Notes: generated by a model not told the origin, from the letters alone. Positions 24,221-32,355 are shown, numbered from the stretch's first letter. The stretch is 64,000 bases of DNA from Stenotrophomonas rhizophila (GCF_001704155.1 NZ_CP016294.1:2353501-2417500), one strand, 5' to 3'. A program made the numbers and translations.

Positions 24221-25369
24221 ATGGGTCTCATCCAGGCAGTGAAAGGTGCAGTAGGCGGCGTGCTGGCCGACCAGTGGAAGGACTTCTACACCGTACCGGC
24301 GGGCCTGCCGGCCACCGCGGCGCTGTTCGCCGCCGTGCCGCAGGGCACCAATGCCGGGCGCGGCTCCAATACCAGCGGCTCCTCCAACATCATCACCAAC
24401 GGGTCGAAGATCGTAGTGCCCGAAGGCTACGGCCTTCTGCTGTTCCAGGACGGGGCCATCACCGGCTTCGTCGCCGAACCGGGTGGCTATGAGTGGCGGT
24501 CGGATGACCTCAACTCGCAGTCGATCTTCGCCGGCGACGGCATCGTCACCCCGCTGATCAAGCAGAGCTGGGAGCGCTTCAAGTTCGGCGGCCAGCCGGG
24601 CGGCCAGCAGGCGGCGTTCTTTGTCTCGCTGAAGGAACTGCCCGACAACCGCTTCGGTACCCAGTCGGAAATTTACTGGGACGACGGCTTCCTCAACACC
24701 CAGGTCGGCGCGGTCACCCGTGGCTCGTACACGCTGAAGATCGTCGACCCGATCCTGTTCGTGAAGAACTTCGTGCCGGCCAGCTACCTGCAGCCGGGCA
24801 AGGTGTTCGACTTCACCGACCTGGACAACGCGGCGGCCAGCCAGTTGTTCAACGAAGTGGTGGGTTCGCTGGCGCCGGCTTTCAGCCTGTACACCAACGA
24901 TCCCGGCAAGGGCAACCGCATCACCAAGCTGCAGCAGGATTCGCTGGGCTTTGCCCAGAGCCTGTCGGCGGCGGTTGAGCAGGGCTACCAGTGGAAGTCC
25001 GACCGTGGCCTGGCCATCGTCAAGACCGCCATCGTTTCCATCGAATACGACGCCAACACCCGCGAACTGCTCAAGACGGTGCAGCGCGCCGATGCGCTGT
25101 CGGGTGGGCGTGGCAATTCCAACCTGCAGGCCAGCGTCGCCCAGGGCATCCAGTCGGCCGGTGAGAATGGCGGCGCGGCAGGCCTGGTCGGTGTGGGCAT
25201 GGCGACCGGCATGTTCGGCGCCGGCGCGATGCAGCAGCCGGTCGCCCCGGCGGCCCCTGCGGCCGATGACCCGGTGGCCAAGCTGCAGAAGGCCAAGGAG
25301 ATGCTGGACCTCGGCCTGATCACCCAGGACGACTACAACGCGCTCAAGGCCAAGGCACTGGGTCTGTAA
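24221..25369 (+). CDS. SPFH/virion-core-like protein with C-terminal SHOCT-type helix
   Basis: The product has 382 residues from ATG 24221 (GGGAGCGG upstream). The body is an SPFH/band-7-like fold of the virion-core (YdjI) type: IVVPEGYGLLLFQDGAITGFVAEPGGYEW, VTRGSYTLKIVDPILFVKNFVP and FNEVVGSLAPAFS. After a glycine/alanine-rich linker the C-terminus is a SHOCT-like short helix pair, DPVAKLQKAKEMLDLGLITQDDYNALKAKAL. SPFH proteins often assemble in membrane microdomains, but this branch lacks an obvious membrane segment. A -10-like TATAGT (24163-24168) sits upstream. The zinc-ribbon gene follows after 18 bases. The 167-base gap 24054-24220 is otherwise empty. Confidence 0.88.
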   Translation: MGLIQAVKGAVGGVLADQWKDFYTVPAGLPATAALFAAVPQGTNAGRGSNTSGSSNIITNGSKIVVPEGYGLLLFQDGAITGFVAEPGGYEWRSDDLNSQSIFAGDGIVTPLIKQSWERFKFGGQPGGQQAAFFVSLKELPDNRFGTQSEIYWDDGFLNTQVGAVTRGSYTLKIVDPILFVKNFVPASYLQPGKVFDFTDLDNAAASQLFNEVVGSLAPAFSLYTNDPGKGNRITKLQQDSLGFAQSLSAAVEQGYQWKSDRGLAIVKTAIVSIEYDANTRELLKTVQRADALSGGRGNSNLQASVAQGIQSAGENGGAAGLVGVGMATGMFGAGAMQQPVAPAAPAADDPVAKLQKAKEMLDLGLITQDDYNALKAKALGL

Positions 25370-25387
25370 GGCGGACACACGATAACC

Positions 25388-26722
25388 ATGTCCGACCCCC
25401 GAACCCCGCCCCCGCTACCCGGGGGCCCCCCGCCGTTGCCGGACGCCGTGACCGGCCCCGGCTCGCCGCGCGATGTGCCGCCGCTGCCGGGCAGCTTCCC
25501 GCTTGACCCAGCTACCCTGCCCGACCCGATCCGCGCCGAGATCGAGGCGCCCGATCCGGTCGCGCTCGATACCCGTGCAGAGGAGCTGAAGGACGGCCTG
25601 AACCGCTGTCCCAAGTGCGGCTCCACCGATGTGCGCCTGAAGCTGGGCACCGATGTGCTGGTCTGCCAGTTCTGCCGGAACGAATGGCATGGCGCGCTGG
25701 TCGAGCAGGAGTTCGGGCTGGGCGAAGGCCTGGACCAGCTGCGCGGCACCATCATCGCGTCGGGTGCGCGCGACATCGAGGCCGGCACCGCCAGCCTGAT
25801 GAGCTTCAAGTGCACCGGCTGCGGCGCCGAAGTGACCATCAACACCGAAACCACCATGACCGCGCGCTGCCACTGGTGCCGCCATGTGTTCGGGGTCAAC
25901 GAGCAGGTCGCCAACGGTGCGGTGCCCGATGCAGTGCTGCCGTTCCGCATCACGAAAGACGATGCAGTGGCGCGTATCCGCCAGTTCGTGGACAAGCGCC
26001 GGCTGTTCGCGCTGAAGGCCTTCAAGGACCAGTTCACGCCCGAGAACGTGGTGGGCGTGTACATGCCCTACATGATCGTGGACAGCAAGGTCAGCGCCAG
26101 CGTGTCCGGCAAGGGCGAAATCAAGACCCGCCAGTACACCCGCGGCGAAGGTGACAAGAAGAAGACCTACTACGACGCCGATGTGTACCAGGTGGACCGT
26201 GCGGTGGACTTCACCGTGGATGACCTGCCGCTGGAATCGTCGGCCGAGCGCGGCAACCTGGATACCAAGGCCAACACCAACAACATCATCAATGCGATCC
26301 TGCCGTTCGATACCAAGAATGCGCTGAAGTGGAACGCCTCGTACCTGCTGGGCTTCTCGTCCGAGAAGCGCAACCTGGACGTGGAAAAGATGAAGCCACG
26401 GCTGGAAGACCAGCTGCTCTCCATCGCCCGCGCGCAGGTGGAAGGTTCGGTGCGCCGCTACGACCGCGGCGTGCGCTGGGAGCAGGAACGCGTGGACCTG
26501 CACGGCTCGCGCTGGGTCTCCATGTACCTGCCGGTGTGGCTGTATTCGTACCACCAGCCTGGCCGCAACGGCGGCATGCTGCATTACATCGCGGTCAACG
26601 GCCGTACCGGTGAAACCATGGGCAGCGTGCCGGTGCAGCAGTGGAAGCTGCTGCTGGCCGCGCTCACCACCGGCACCATCGTTGAAGCCATCACCCTCTG
26701 GTTCCTGGTAGCTGCCTCATGA
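25388..26722 (+). CDS. TFIIB-type zinc-ribbon protein with C-terminal hydrophobic segment
   Basis: The product has 444 residues. A Pro-rich N-terminal tail (PPPLPGGPPPLPDAV) is followed by two zinc ribbons: CPKCGSTDVRLKLGTDVLVCQFC and CTGCGAEVTINTETTMTARCHWC. The rest contains RITKDDAVARIRQFVDKRRLF, VVGVYMPYMIVDSKVSASVSG, and a final hydrophobic helix LLLAALTTGTIVEAITLWFLVAA. It pairs with the SPFH gene upstream in the familiar SPFH/zinc-ribbon gene pair of bacteria, whose job has not been shown. Its stop overlaps the next start (ATGA at 26719-26722), so translation is coupled. Confidence 0.86.
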   Translation: MSDPRTPPPLPGGPPPLPDAVTGPGSPRDVPPLPGSFPLDPATLPDPIRAEIEAPDPVALDTRAEELKDGLNRCPKCGSTDVRLKLGTDVLVCQFCRNEWHGALVEQEFGLGEGLDQLRGTIIASGARDIEAGTASLMSFKCTGCGAEVTINTETTMTARCHWCRHVFGVNEQVANGAVPDAVLPFRITKDDAVARIRQFVDKRRLFALKAFKDQFTPENVVGVYMPYMIVDSKVSASVSGKGEIKTRQYTRGEGDKKKTYYDADVYQVDRAVDFTVDDLPLESSAERGNLDTKANTNNIINAILPFDTKNALKWNASYLLGFSSEKRNLDVEKMKPRLEDQLLSIARAQVEGSVRRYDRGVRWEQERVDLHGSRWVSMYLPVWLYSYHQPGRNGGMLHYIAVNGRTGETMGSVPVQQWKLLLAALTTGTIVEAITLWFLVAAS

Positions 26723-26970
26723 GCGATGAAAGTGGTCTCTGGTTGTTGCTGGCGGGTCCCGCCAGCGCAACCGCCTTGTACTGGGGCCTGTACCGGTACT
26801 ACCGCAACACCGACAAGTCGCATGCGTTCGAGCGTGAGACCACGGTGGAGGCCAAACCGGTGACCGGCTCGGACCGGCAGGTGGATACCATCACCGGCAC
26901 GCAGGAAACGCGGATCCGTGGCGACAACGTGCGCGAGTACCGCAAGCGGGTCGTGCGCAACAGCGGGTGA
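26719..26970 (+). CDS. Small membrane protein of the SPFH/zinc-ribbon cluster
   Basis: The product has 83 residues: an N-terminal hydrophobic segment (LWLLLAGPASATALYWGLY) and a basic/charged tail (YRKRVVRNSG at the end). The coupled start at 26719 and small gap to the next gene put it in the same operon. No family recognised. The hydrophobic segment suggests it anchors the complex to the inner membrane. Confidence 0.75.
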   Translation: MSDESGLWLLLAGPASATALYWGLYRYYRNTDKSHAFERETTVEAKPVTGSDRQVDTITGTQETRIRGDNVREYRKRVVRNSG

Positions 26971-27013
26971 GGTAGAATGCCGCCACTTTCTACCCTTCAG
27001 ATTATGGATAGCC

Positions 27014-27406
27014 ATGAAGAAGCTTGCCTTCCTTGCCCTGCTGCTCACCTCGCTGAGCCTTCTCACTGCCTGCGCCCGTGGCGGCGACAAGGCCGCCGAG
27101 ACGAACGACCCGAAGGTCGGTGACCTGTATGCAGCGGTGCTTTCGGAGTTTGCCGAGTTCCAGCAGCCGGGTGAAAAGGCCTACGGCCTGCTGAAGGTCA
27201 TCAAGGTCGAGCCGGACACCGTCACCGTGGTCACCGACAGCAGCGCCTGGGATGACGAAATGTCGGCCAAGCGCGAGCTGCGTGGTGACCTCAAGGAGGT
27301 CGTGTGGGATATGGACGACGAGATCGTGGTGGCCCGCTCGGAGCTGGCGGAGATGCACCGCAAGGAGATCATCTTTGCCGTGCGCCATGGCGACAGCGCC
27401 AACTGA
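27014..27406 (+). CDS. Small lipoprotein, unknown function
   Basis: The product has 130 residues from ATG 27014: signal MKKLAFLALLLTSLSLLTAC with the lipobox LTAC. The mature part is acidic and has no recognised domain (LYAAVLSEFAEFQQPGEKAYGLLKVIKVEPDTV, DSSAWDDEMSAKRELRG). A GGTAGAA/TTCTACC stem (26971-26977 and 26988-26994) lies upstream; the GTAGAAT part also reads as a -10, so it may have its own promoter as well as readthrough from the SPFH genes. It is followed by the DJ-1/two-component operon. Confidence 0.8.
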   Translation: MKKLAFLALLLTSLSLLTACARGGDKAAETNDPKVGDLYAAVLSEFAEFQQPGEKAYGLLKVIKVEPDTVTVVTDSSAWDDEMSAKRELRGDLKEVVWDMDDEIVVARSELAEMHRKEIIFAVRHGDSAN

Positions 27407-27420
27407 CGCGACAACCGTGA

Positions 27421-27436
27421 CTTGAAGTCTGCTTGA
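27421..27436 (+). promoter_or_regulatory. Direct repeat CTTGA-N6-CTTGA, candidate OmpR/PmrA-type binding site
   Basis: CTTGA stands at 27421-27425 and again at 27432-27436, an 11-base period. PmrA/QseB-type OmpR-family regulators bind tandem half-sites of this kind and spacing (the classical PmrA half-site is CTTAA). The site is just upstream of the operon that encodes such a regulator, so autoregulation is plausible. The sequence evidence is the repeat alone. Confidence 0.4.
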
Positions 27437-27451
27437 GGGGCGCGGTGCATG

Positions 27452-27476
27452 CTCCAGATCACCATCCGATCTGGAG
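27452..27476 (+). promoter_or_regulatory. Hairpin that includes the Shine-Dalgarno site of the DJ-1-like gene
   Basis: CTCCAGATC (27452-27460) pairs exactly with GATCTGGAG (27468-27476) across a 7-base loop. The 3' arm contains GGAG (27473-27476), the Shine-Dalgarno site five bases before ATG 27482. In the RNA the ribosome site would be buried in the stem. At DNA level the same palindrome could instead be an operator. Confidence 0.45.
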
Positions 27477-27481
27477 TTGCC

Positions 27482-28594
27482 ATGTACCGCTTCCTTCCTG
27501 CCCTGCTGCTGGGCGCTGCCCTGCTGTTCCCGCCCGCCGCACTGGCGGCCGACAAGGTCCTGATCGTCCTCAGTGGCGAGGGCCGCGATGCCGGCAAGAC
27601 CCGGCCCGGGTATGAATTCGACGAGCTCTCGCAGGCCTGGCTGGTCTTCAAGGCCAACGGGCTGGCGGTCGAGGTGGCCAGCCCCCAGGGTGGCCCGGTC
27701 GAGCCCGACAAATACAATCCCGACGAACCGTTCAACGCACAGCTGCTGGCCGATGGCGCTGCCATGGCGCAGCTTGCCGCCACCCGGCCGATCGCCGGGC
27801 TGCGTGCCAGCGATTACCGCGCAGTCTATGTGGTGGGCGGCAAAGGGGCCATGTTCGACCTGCCCCGCTCGCAGCCACTGCAGCAGTTGATCGGTGCCGC
27901 ATGGGCCAACGGCGCGGTGATCGCGGCGGTGTGCCACGGGCCTGCCGCACTGGCCGAGGTGCGGCTTGCGGACGGCAGCCCGTTGGTCGCGGGCCGGCAG
28001 CTCACCGGCTTCACCAACGAGGAAGAAGCTCTGTTCGGCAAGAAATGGGCGAAGGAATTCCCGTGGCTGCTGGAGGACGCGCTTCGCCAACGCGGCGGTG
28101 AGTGGAGCGAAGCGCCGCTGATGATGCCGCACGTGGTCGTCGATGGGCGCCTGGTCACGGGCCAGAACCCCTACTCCACCGTCGGCGTGGCCGAGGCGCT
28201 CGTACGCGGCCTGGGGCGGACCCCGGTGGCACGTACGCCCGGGCGCGACGAGCGTTCCATGGCGCTGGTCGAGCGCCTGCGCGGCGGTGATGCGGCCGGC
28301 GCGGCCCGCACGCTGAAGCAGGATCCTGCTTCCTACCACGTCGAGCTGATCGGCATGCTGGGCTTCTACCAGGCGAAGGCGGCGAATGTGGACCTCGCGG
28401 CACTGCGCCCTGCATTGCAGACCATGGAGCTGGCCATGCCTTACATGGCCGAGCCGCAGCTGAAACTGGGCGTCGCCGAGGCGCACCTGCGGTTGGGCGA
28501 CCGCAGCCGGGCACGGACACTGGTGCTGGAGGTACTGGACGCCTCGCCCGGCATGCAACAGGCTGGTGACCTGCTGAAACGGATCGACAGCTGA
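27482..28594 (+). CDS. Exported DJ-1/PfpI (type 1 glutamine amidotransferase-like) protein with C-terminal repeat extension
   Basis: The product has 370 residues from ATG 27482 (in-frame ATG 27449 is possible but lies within the hairpin). A signal peptide (FLPALLLGAALLFPPAALA) is followed by a DJ-1/PfpI domain (about residues 22-230): VLIVLSGEGRDAGKTRPGYEFDE, VYVVGGKGAMFDLP and the nucleophile elbow AVCHGPAALAE (Cys near 151). After TGQNPYSTVGVAEAL a C-terminal helical region (MALVERLRGG, VAEAHLRLGDRSRARTLVLEVLDASPGMQQAGDLL) looks TPR-like. Family members act as glyoxalases, deglycases or chaperones; an exported version with a helical tail is not common. The response regulator follows at once, so the protein may be the target or sensor of the system. 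Confidence 0.85.
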   Translation: MYRFLPALLLGAALLFPPAALAADKVLIVLSGEGRDAGKTRPGYEFDELSQAWLVFKANGLAVEVASPQGGPVEPDKYNPDEPFNAQLLADGAAMAQLAATRPIAGLRASDYRAVYVVGGKGAMFDLPRSQPLQQLIGAAWANGAVIAAVCHGPAALAEVRLADGSPLVAGRQLTGFTNEEEALFGKKWAKEFPWLLEDALRQRGGEWSEAPLMMPHVVVDGRLVTGQNPYSTVGVAEALVRGLGRTPVARTPGRDERSMALVERLRGGDAAGAARTLKQDPASYHVELIGMLGFYQAKAANVDLAALRPALQTMELAMPYMAEPQLKLGVAEAHLRLGDRSRARTLVLEVLDASPGMQQAGDLLKRIDS

Positions 28595-28595
28595 C

Positions 28596-29288
28596 ATGAC
28601 AACCTGCCCTGCCCTGCGCGTACTGGTGATCGAGGACAACCCGGTGCTGCGCGCCAACCTCGAACAGCTGTTCGCCGGCCAGGGCATCGACAGCCGCTTC
28701 GCCGCCGATGGCCTTTCCGGGCTGCAGGAGGCACTGGCCGAGCCGCCCGATGTGCTGGTGCTGGACCTGGGCCTTCCCGGCCTGGATGGCATGCGCGTGT
28801 GCGAGCAGCTGCGCGCGCGCAGCGACCGGCACGTGCCGGTGTTGATGCTGACCGCGCGTGATGCGTTGGAGGACAAGCTGGCCGGGTTCCGAAGTGGTGC
28901 CGATGACTACCTGGTCAAGCCGTTTGCCGGTGCCGAACTGGTGGCGCGGTGTGTGGCCCTGTCGCAGCGCCACCGCGCAGGCACCCCGCACCTGCTGACG
29001 GTTGGCAGCCTCAGCATTGACCGGCGCAGCAACCTGGTGCAGCGACACGGGCAGACGCTGGTGCTCCACCACACCGCCCTGCAGCTCCTGCTGCTCCTGG
29101 CCGAAGCATGGCCACGCACGCTGACCCGAAGCGAGCTGGTCGAGCGGTTGTGGGGCACCAACCCGCCCGAGTCCGATCCGCTGCGCACGCACCTGTACAC
29201 CCTGCGGCAGGTGCTCGACAAACCGTTCCCGGTGCCCCTGCTCAAGACCGTGCATGGCGTGGGCTTCCGCCTGGAGGCGGACACGTGA
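28596..29288 (+). CDS. OmpR-family response regulator
   Basis: The product has 230 residues with an intact receiver domain: acidic pair ED (13-14), phosphorylation site Asp57 in VLDLGLPGLD, Thr in MLTARDALEDKLAGF, and the conserved Lys in DDYLVKPFAG. The C-terminal winged-helix is of the OmpR type (HHTALQLLLLLAEAWPRTLTRSELVERLW, LRTHLYTLRQVLDKPF, VHGVGFRLEAD). It belongs to the QseB/PmrA subgroup by length and helix pattern. The start at 28596 overlaps nothing, one base after the preceding stop, and the kinase start overlaps its stop. Confidence 0.94.
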   Translation: MTTCPALRVLVIEDNPVLRANLEQLFAGQGIDSRFAADGLSGLQEALAEPPDVLVLDLGLPGLDGMRVCEQLRARSDRHVPVLMLTARDALEDKLAGFRSGADDYLVKPFAGAELVARCVALSQRHRAGTPHLLTVGSLSIDRRSNLVQRHGQTLVLHHTALQLLLLLAEAWPRTLTRSELVERLWGTNPPESDPLRTHLYTLRQVLDKPFPVPLLKTVHGVGFRLEADT

Positions 29289-30565
29289 GCGCCGCACCGC
29301 GTCCGCGTCGTCGCCTGCGCCGCCGCCTGATGCTGGCCTTCTCCGGCTTCGCGCTGCTGGTGGCGGTGCTGTACGGCTTCTACGTGGTGCTGTTCGTCTA
29401 TCTGGTCGAGGACGAGATGTTCAATGGGCTTCTGGAGCAGGAAGCCAGGGTGCAGCTGCATCATCACGCCAGCCAGGGTGGATGGGCGCGACCGGCATTG
29501 CCGGGCATGTCGGTGCATGAGACTGCTGCAAGCCTGCCCGAAGGGCTCGGCGCGCGGTTGGTTGAGGAACCCTGGCGCCGGGAGTTCGCCGGTGACCAAG
29601 GTCGCCACTACCATCTCCGGCGGCTGGAGCCAACGGATGCGTGGCTGGTGGCGGAGGTCAGCCAGCAGTTGGTGGTGCGGCCGATGCGGGGTGGCATCCT
29701 GCAATGGTTGGGCTGGTCGAGCCTTGGCGTGCTTGGGATCGCCCTGCTGCTGGGCGCATGGCTGGCTCGACGGATGACCGCGCCGCTGTCACGGCTTTCC
29801 GACGTGGTCGCCGGCGCCAGTCCCACGCATCTGCCGACCGGGTTCGCCGAGAGCCTTCCCGACGATGAAGTTGGCGCACTGGCGCGCACACTGCAGGGGC
29901 TGCTGGTACGCATCGAGGCCTTCGTGGACCGCGAACGCGAGTTCACGCGGGATGCCAGTCATGAACTGCGCACGCCGCTGGCTGTCATCCGCAGTGCGTG
30001 CGAGCGCATGCAGGCCCGTGCCGATCTGGACCCCGCGCTTCGCCTGCAGCTCGGCCACATGAACCAATCGGTGCTGCAACTGGAACACACCATCAGCGCG
30101 CTGCTGATGCTGGCCCGCGAACAGCATCTGCAGGAACCCGCGGAATCGATCACCCTGCTGCCACTGATCGAGCGGGTGATCGTGGACCAGACCGGCCTTC
30201 TTGGCGATCGCCCGGTGCAGCTGGCGCTGGACGTGGCGGGCGATGCAAAGGCCTGCCTGCCGCCCACCGCGCTTCGTGTCATCCTGTCCAACCTGATCGG
30301 CAATGCCTTCGCGCACACGCTGAAGGGAGAGGTAAGCATTACGGTGGAAGCGGGCTGGTTGCAGATCACCAACCCGGGTGCCGGCATCGATGCGGAGGCC
30401 CTGCAGCCCTTCAGCAAAGGCGCGGCAAGCAGCGGTTACGGCCTGGGGCTGTCGATCGTCCATCGGCTGTGCGAACGCCACCAGATCGACCTTCGATTCA
30501 ATCCCGACAGGACCCGCACCATGGTGTCCATCCGGCTCGATCCGGCTGCACGCACGTGCACTTGA
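29285..30565 (+). CDS. Sensor histidine kinase, partner of the adjacent regulator
   Basis: The product has 426 residues from GTG 29285, overlapping the regulator stop (GTGA). Two membrane segments (FSGFALLVAVLYGFYVVLFVYL and GWSSLGVLGIALLLGAWL) flank a sensor of about 130 periplasmic residues. A HAMP-like linker and the H-box EFTRDASHELRTPLAVIRS (phospho-His near residue 226) follow, then N-box NLIGNAFAHT, and a GYGLGLSIVHRLC G-box. The periplasmic part has no recognised domain but contains HHHASQGGW, a possible metal-binding stretch. It is the usual QseC-type layout. Confidence 0.94.
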   Translation: MSAAPRPRRRLRRRLMLAFSGFALLVAVLYGFYVVLFVYLVEDEMFNGLLEQEARVQLHHHASQGGWARPALPGMSVHETAASLPEGLGARLVEEPWRREFAGDQGRHYHLRRLEPTDAWLVAEVSQQLVVRPMRGGILQWLGWSSLGVLGIALLLGAWLARRMTAPLSRLSDVVAGASPTHLPTGFAESLPDDEVGALARTLQGLLVRIEAFVDREREFTRDASHELRTPLAVIRSACERMQARADLDPALRLQLGHMNQSVLQLEHTISALLMLAREQHLQEPAESITLLPLIERVIVDQTGLLGDRPVQLALDVAGDAKACLPPTALRVILSNLIGNAFAHTLKGEVSITVEAGWLQITNPGAGIDAEALQPFSKGAASSGYGLGLSIVHRLCERHQIDLRFNPDRTRTMVSIRLDPAARTCT

Positions 30566-30727
30566 GAAGGCTTGTCAGCCCAATGTCGATCGTTCAGCCC
30601 ATTGGATGACTCAGTAAGTCTACGTGAGGGCAGTCAATTGCATCTTCGCGCGTACTGCACTGCGCCTCCACCCCCGTTGGACGCGGCATGGCGCACGGTG
30701 GGACGCATCGCCCCAGCCGGAACTGCC

Positions 30728-31312
30728 ATGAGCGAGTCTGTCGCCCCCCTGCTTGCCGCCTCCCCACCGCGTCCTGATCCCCGACCGCGCGTGCTGTACC
30801 CGCTCAGCCTGACCATCAATGGGGCCCCGCATGCGCTTCAGGTCGAATCCTCGGTAAGCCTGCTTGACCTGTTGCGTGAACGCCTTCAGCTGACCGGCAC
30901 CAAGAAGGGCTGTGACCACGGGCAGTGTGGCGCGTGCACCGTGCTGGTGGATGGGCGGCGAATCAACAGCTGCCTGACCCTGGCGGTGATGCAGGATGGC
31001 GCACAGGTGCAGACCATCGAAGGTCTCGCCGACGGCGACGACCTGCATCCGCTGCAGCAGGCCTTCATCGCCTGCGACGCGCTGCAATGCGGGTACTGCA
31101 CGCCGGGGCAGATCTGCTCGGCGCAAGGCTTGATCAACGAGGGCAAGGCGTGCAGCCGCGACCAGGTGCGCGAGCTGATGAGCGGCAACGTCTGCCGCTG
31201 CGGCGCGTACCCGCAGATCACCGACGCGGTGATGTCCGTCCTGGGGACCGAACAACCACTGACGGCCGAATCCCCGGCGGCTGAATGGGTTCCGGGCACG
31301 GTGCCCGCATGA
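30728..31312 (+). CDS. 2Fe-2S subunit of a PaoABC-like molybdenum oxidoreductase (leaderless set)
   Basis: The product has 194 residues from ATG 30728. Two [2Fe-2S] sites are clear: [24 protein letters not shown] (ferredoxin-like) and [15 protein letters not shown] with CRCGAY. Unlike its paralogue at 38757 it has no twin-arginine signal; the N-terminal tail (MSESVAPLLAASPPRPD) is Pro-rich and not hydrophobic, so this enzyme is expected to stay in the cytoplasm. It passes electrons from the molybdenum to the FAD subunit. It begins the long operon; its stop overlaps the next start (ATGA at 31309-31312). Confidence 0.93.
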   Translation: MSESVAPLLAASPPRPDPRPRVLYPLSLTINGAPHALQVESSVSLLDLLRERLQLTGTKKGCDHGQCGACTVLVDGRRINSCLTLAVMQDGAQVQTIEGLADGDDLHPLQQAFIACDALQCGYCTPGQICSAQGLINEGKACSRDQVRELMSGNVCRCGAYPQITDAVMSVLGTEQPLTAESPAAEWVPGTVPA

Positions 31313-32355
31313 TTCCCGCCACCTACCAGCGACCCGATTCGATCGCCTACGCCCTGCAGGCCCTGGCCGGCTCCATCGGAAGCAACGATACCCGGCCCAT
31401 CGCAGGCGGCACCAACCTGCTGGATCTGATGAAGCTGCAGCTGGTCACCCCCGGTGCACTGGTCGACGTGAACCGGCTGCCGCTGGATCGTATCGAAGCA
31501 CGCGAGGACGGCGGCCTGCGTTTGGGCGCGACGGCGCGCAACGCCGACACGGCCTGGCACCCGCTGGTCGAGCGCGACTACCCGTTGCTGTCGGCCGCCA
31601 TGCTTGCAGCGGCATCGCCGCAGATCCGCAACATGGCCAGCAACGGCGGCAACCTGCTGCAGCGCACACGCTGCACCTACTTCTATGACCGGGCCACGCC
31701 CTGCAACAAGCGCGAGCCGGGCAGCGGCTGCTCCGCCATCGGCGGGTTGACCCGCCACCACGCCATCCTGGGCGCGAGCGAGCACTGCATCGCCACCCAC
31801 CCGTCTGACATGTGCGTGGCGCTGGCCGCCCTGGACGCAGTGGTGCACGTAGCCAGCGTGCACGGCGAGCGCGAGATTCCGTTCGCCGATTTCCATCGCC
31901 TGCCGGGGGACACGCCCGACGTCGACACCTCGCTCGCCGCCGATGAACTGATCCTGCGCATCGAGCTGCCACCGGCCACGCGCTTTGCCGCCCACAGCGC
32001 GTATCTGAAGGTTCGCGAGCGCCTGTCCTACGCCTTCGCGCTGGTCTCGGTCGCGGCCGCACTGGATATCGCGCCGGATGGCACCATCCGCGCGGCGCGC
32101 CTGGCACTGGGCAGCGTGGCCCACAAGCCGTGGCGGGTGGCTGCCGCCGAAGCGACACTGGAAGGCGCACGACCTGGACCCGAAGCCTTCGCTGCCGCCG
32201 CCGAGGCACTTGTGCAGGGCGCGGTGTCGCAGGGCCAGAACGCCTTCAAGATTCCGCTGGCCCGCCGCACGGTGATCCGCGCGCTCGAAACCGCCGCACG
32301 CGGCACCGTCGACAACCAGGGCAGCTCGCGCCCCCAACCGGAGACGCCGGCATGA
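31309..32355 (+). CDS. FAD-binding subunit of the leaderless PaoABC-like oxidoreductase
   Basis: The product has 348 residues from ATG 31309. The FAD-binding loop [27 protein letters not shown] matches the xanthine-dehydrogenase family medium subunit. It also has the extra four-cysteine cluster region of the PaoB subgroup: RTRCTYFYDRATPCNKREPGSGCSAIGG and [12 protein letters not shown], expected to bind [4Fe-4S]. It is thus of aldehyde-oxidoreductase type, not a classical xanthine dehydrogenase. Coupled by overlapping ATGA to genes on both sides. Confidence 0.93.
   Translation: MIPATYQRPDSIAYALQALAGSIGSNDTRPIAGGTNLLDLMKLQLVTPGALVDVNRLPLDRIEAREDGGLRLGATARNADTAWHPLVERDYPLLSAAMLAAASPQIRNMASNGGNLLQRTRCTYFYDRATPCNKREPGSGCSAIGGLTRHHAILGASEHCIATHPSDMCVALAALDAVVHVASVHGEREIPFADFHRLPGDTPDVDTSLAADELILRIELPPATRFAAHSAYLKVRERLSYAFALVSVAAALDIAPDGTIRAARLALGSVAHKPWRVAAAEATLEGARPGPEAFAAAAEALVQGAVSQGQNAFKIPLARRTVIRALETAARGTVDNQGSSRPQPETPA

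Noticed and set aside
31309..32355. Assignment of the first molybdoenzyme set as xanthine dehydrogenase
   Set aside because: The FAD subunit has the PaoB-type [4Fe-4S] cysteine region, so the aldehyde oxidoreductase (Pao) branch fits better.
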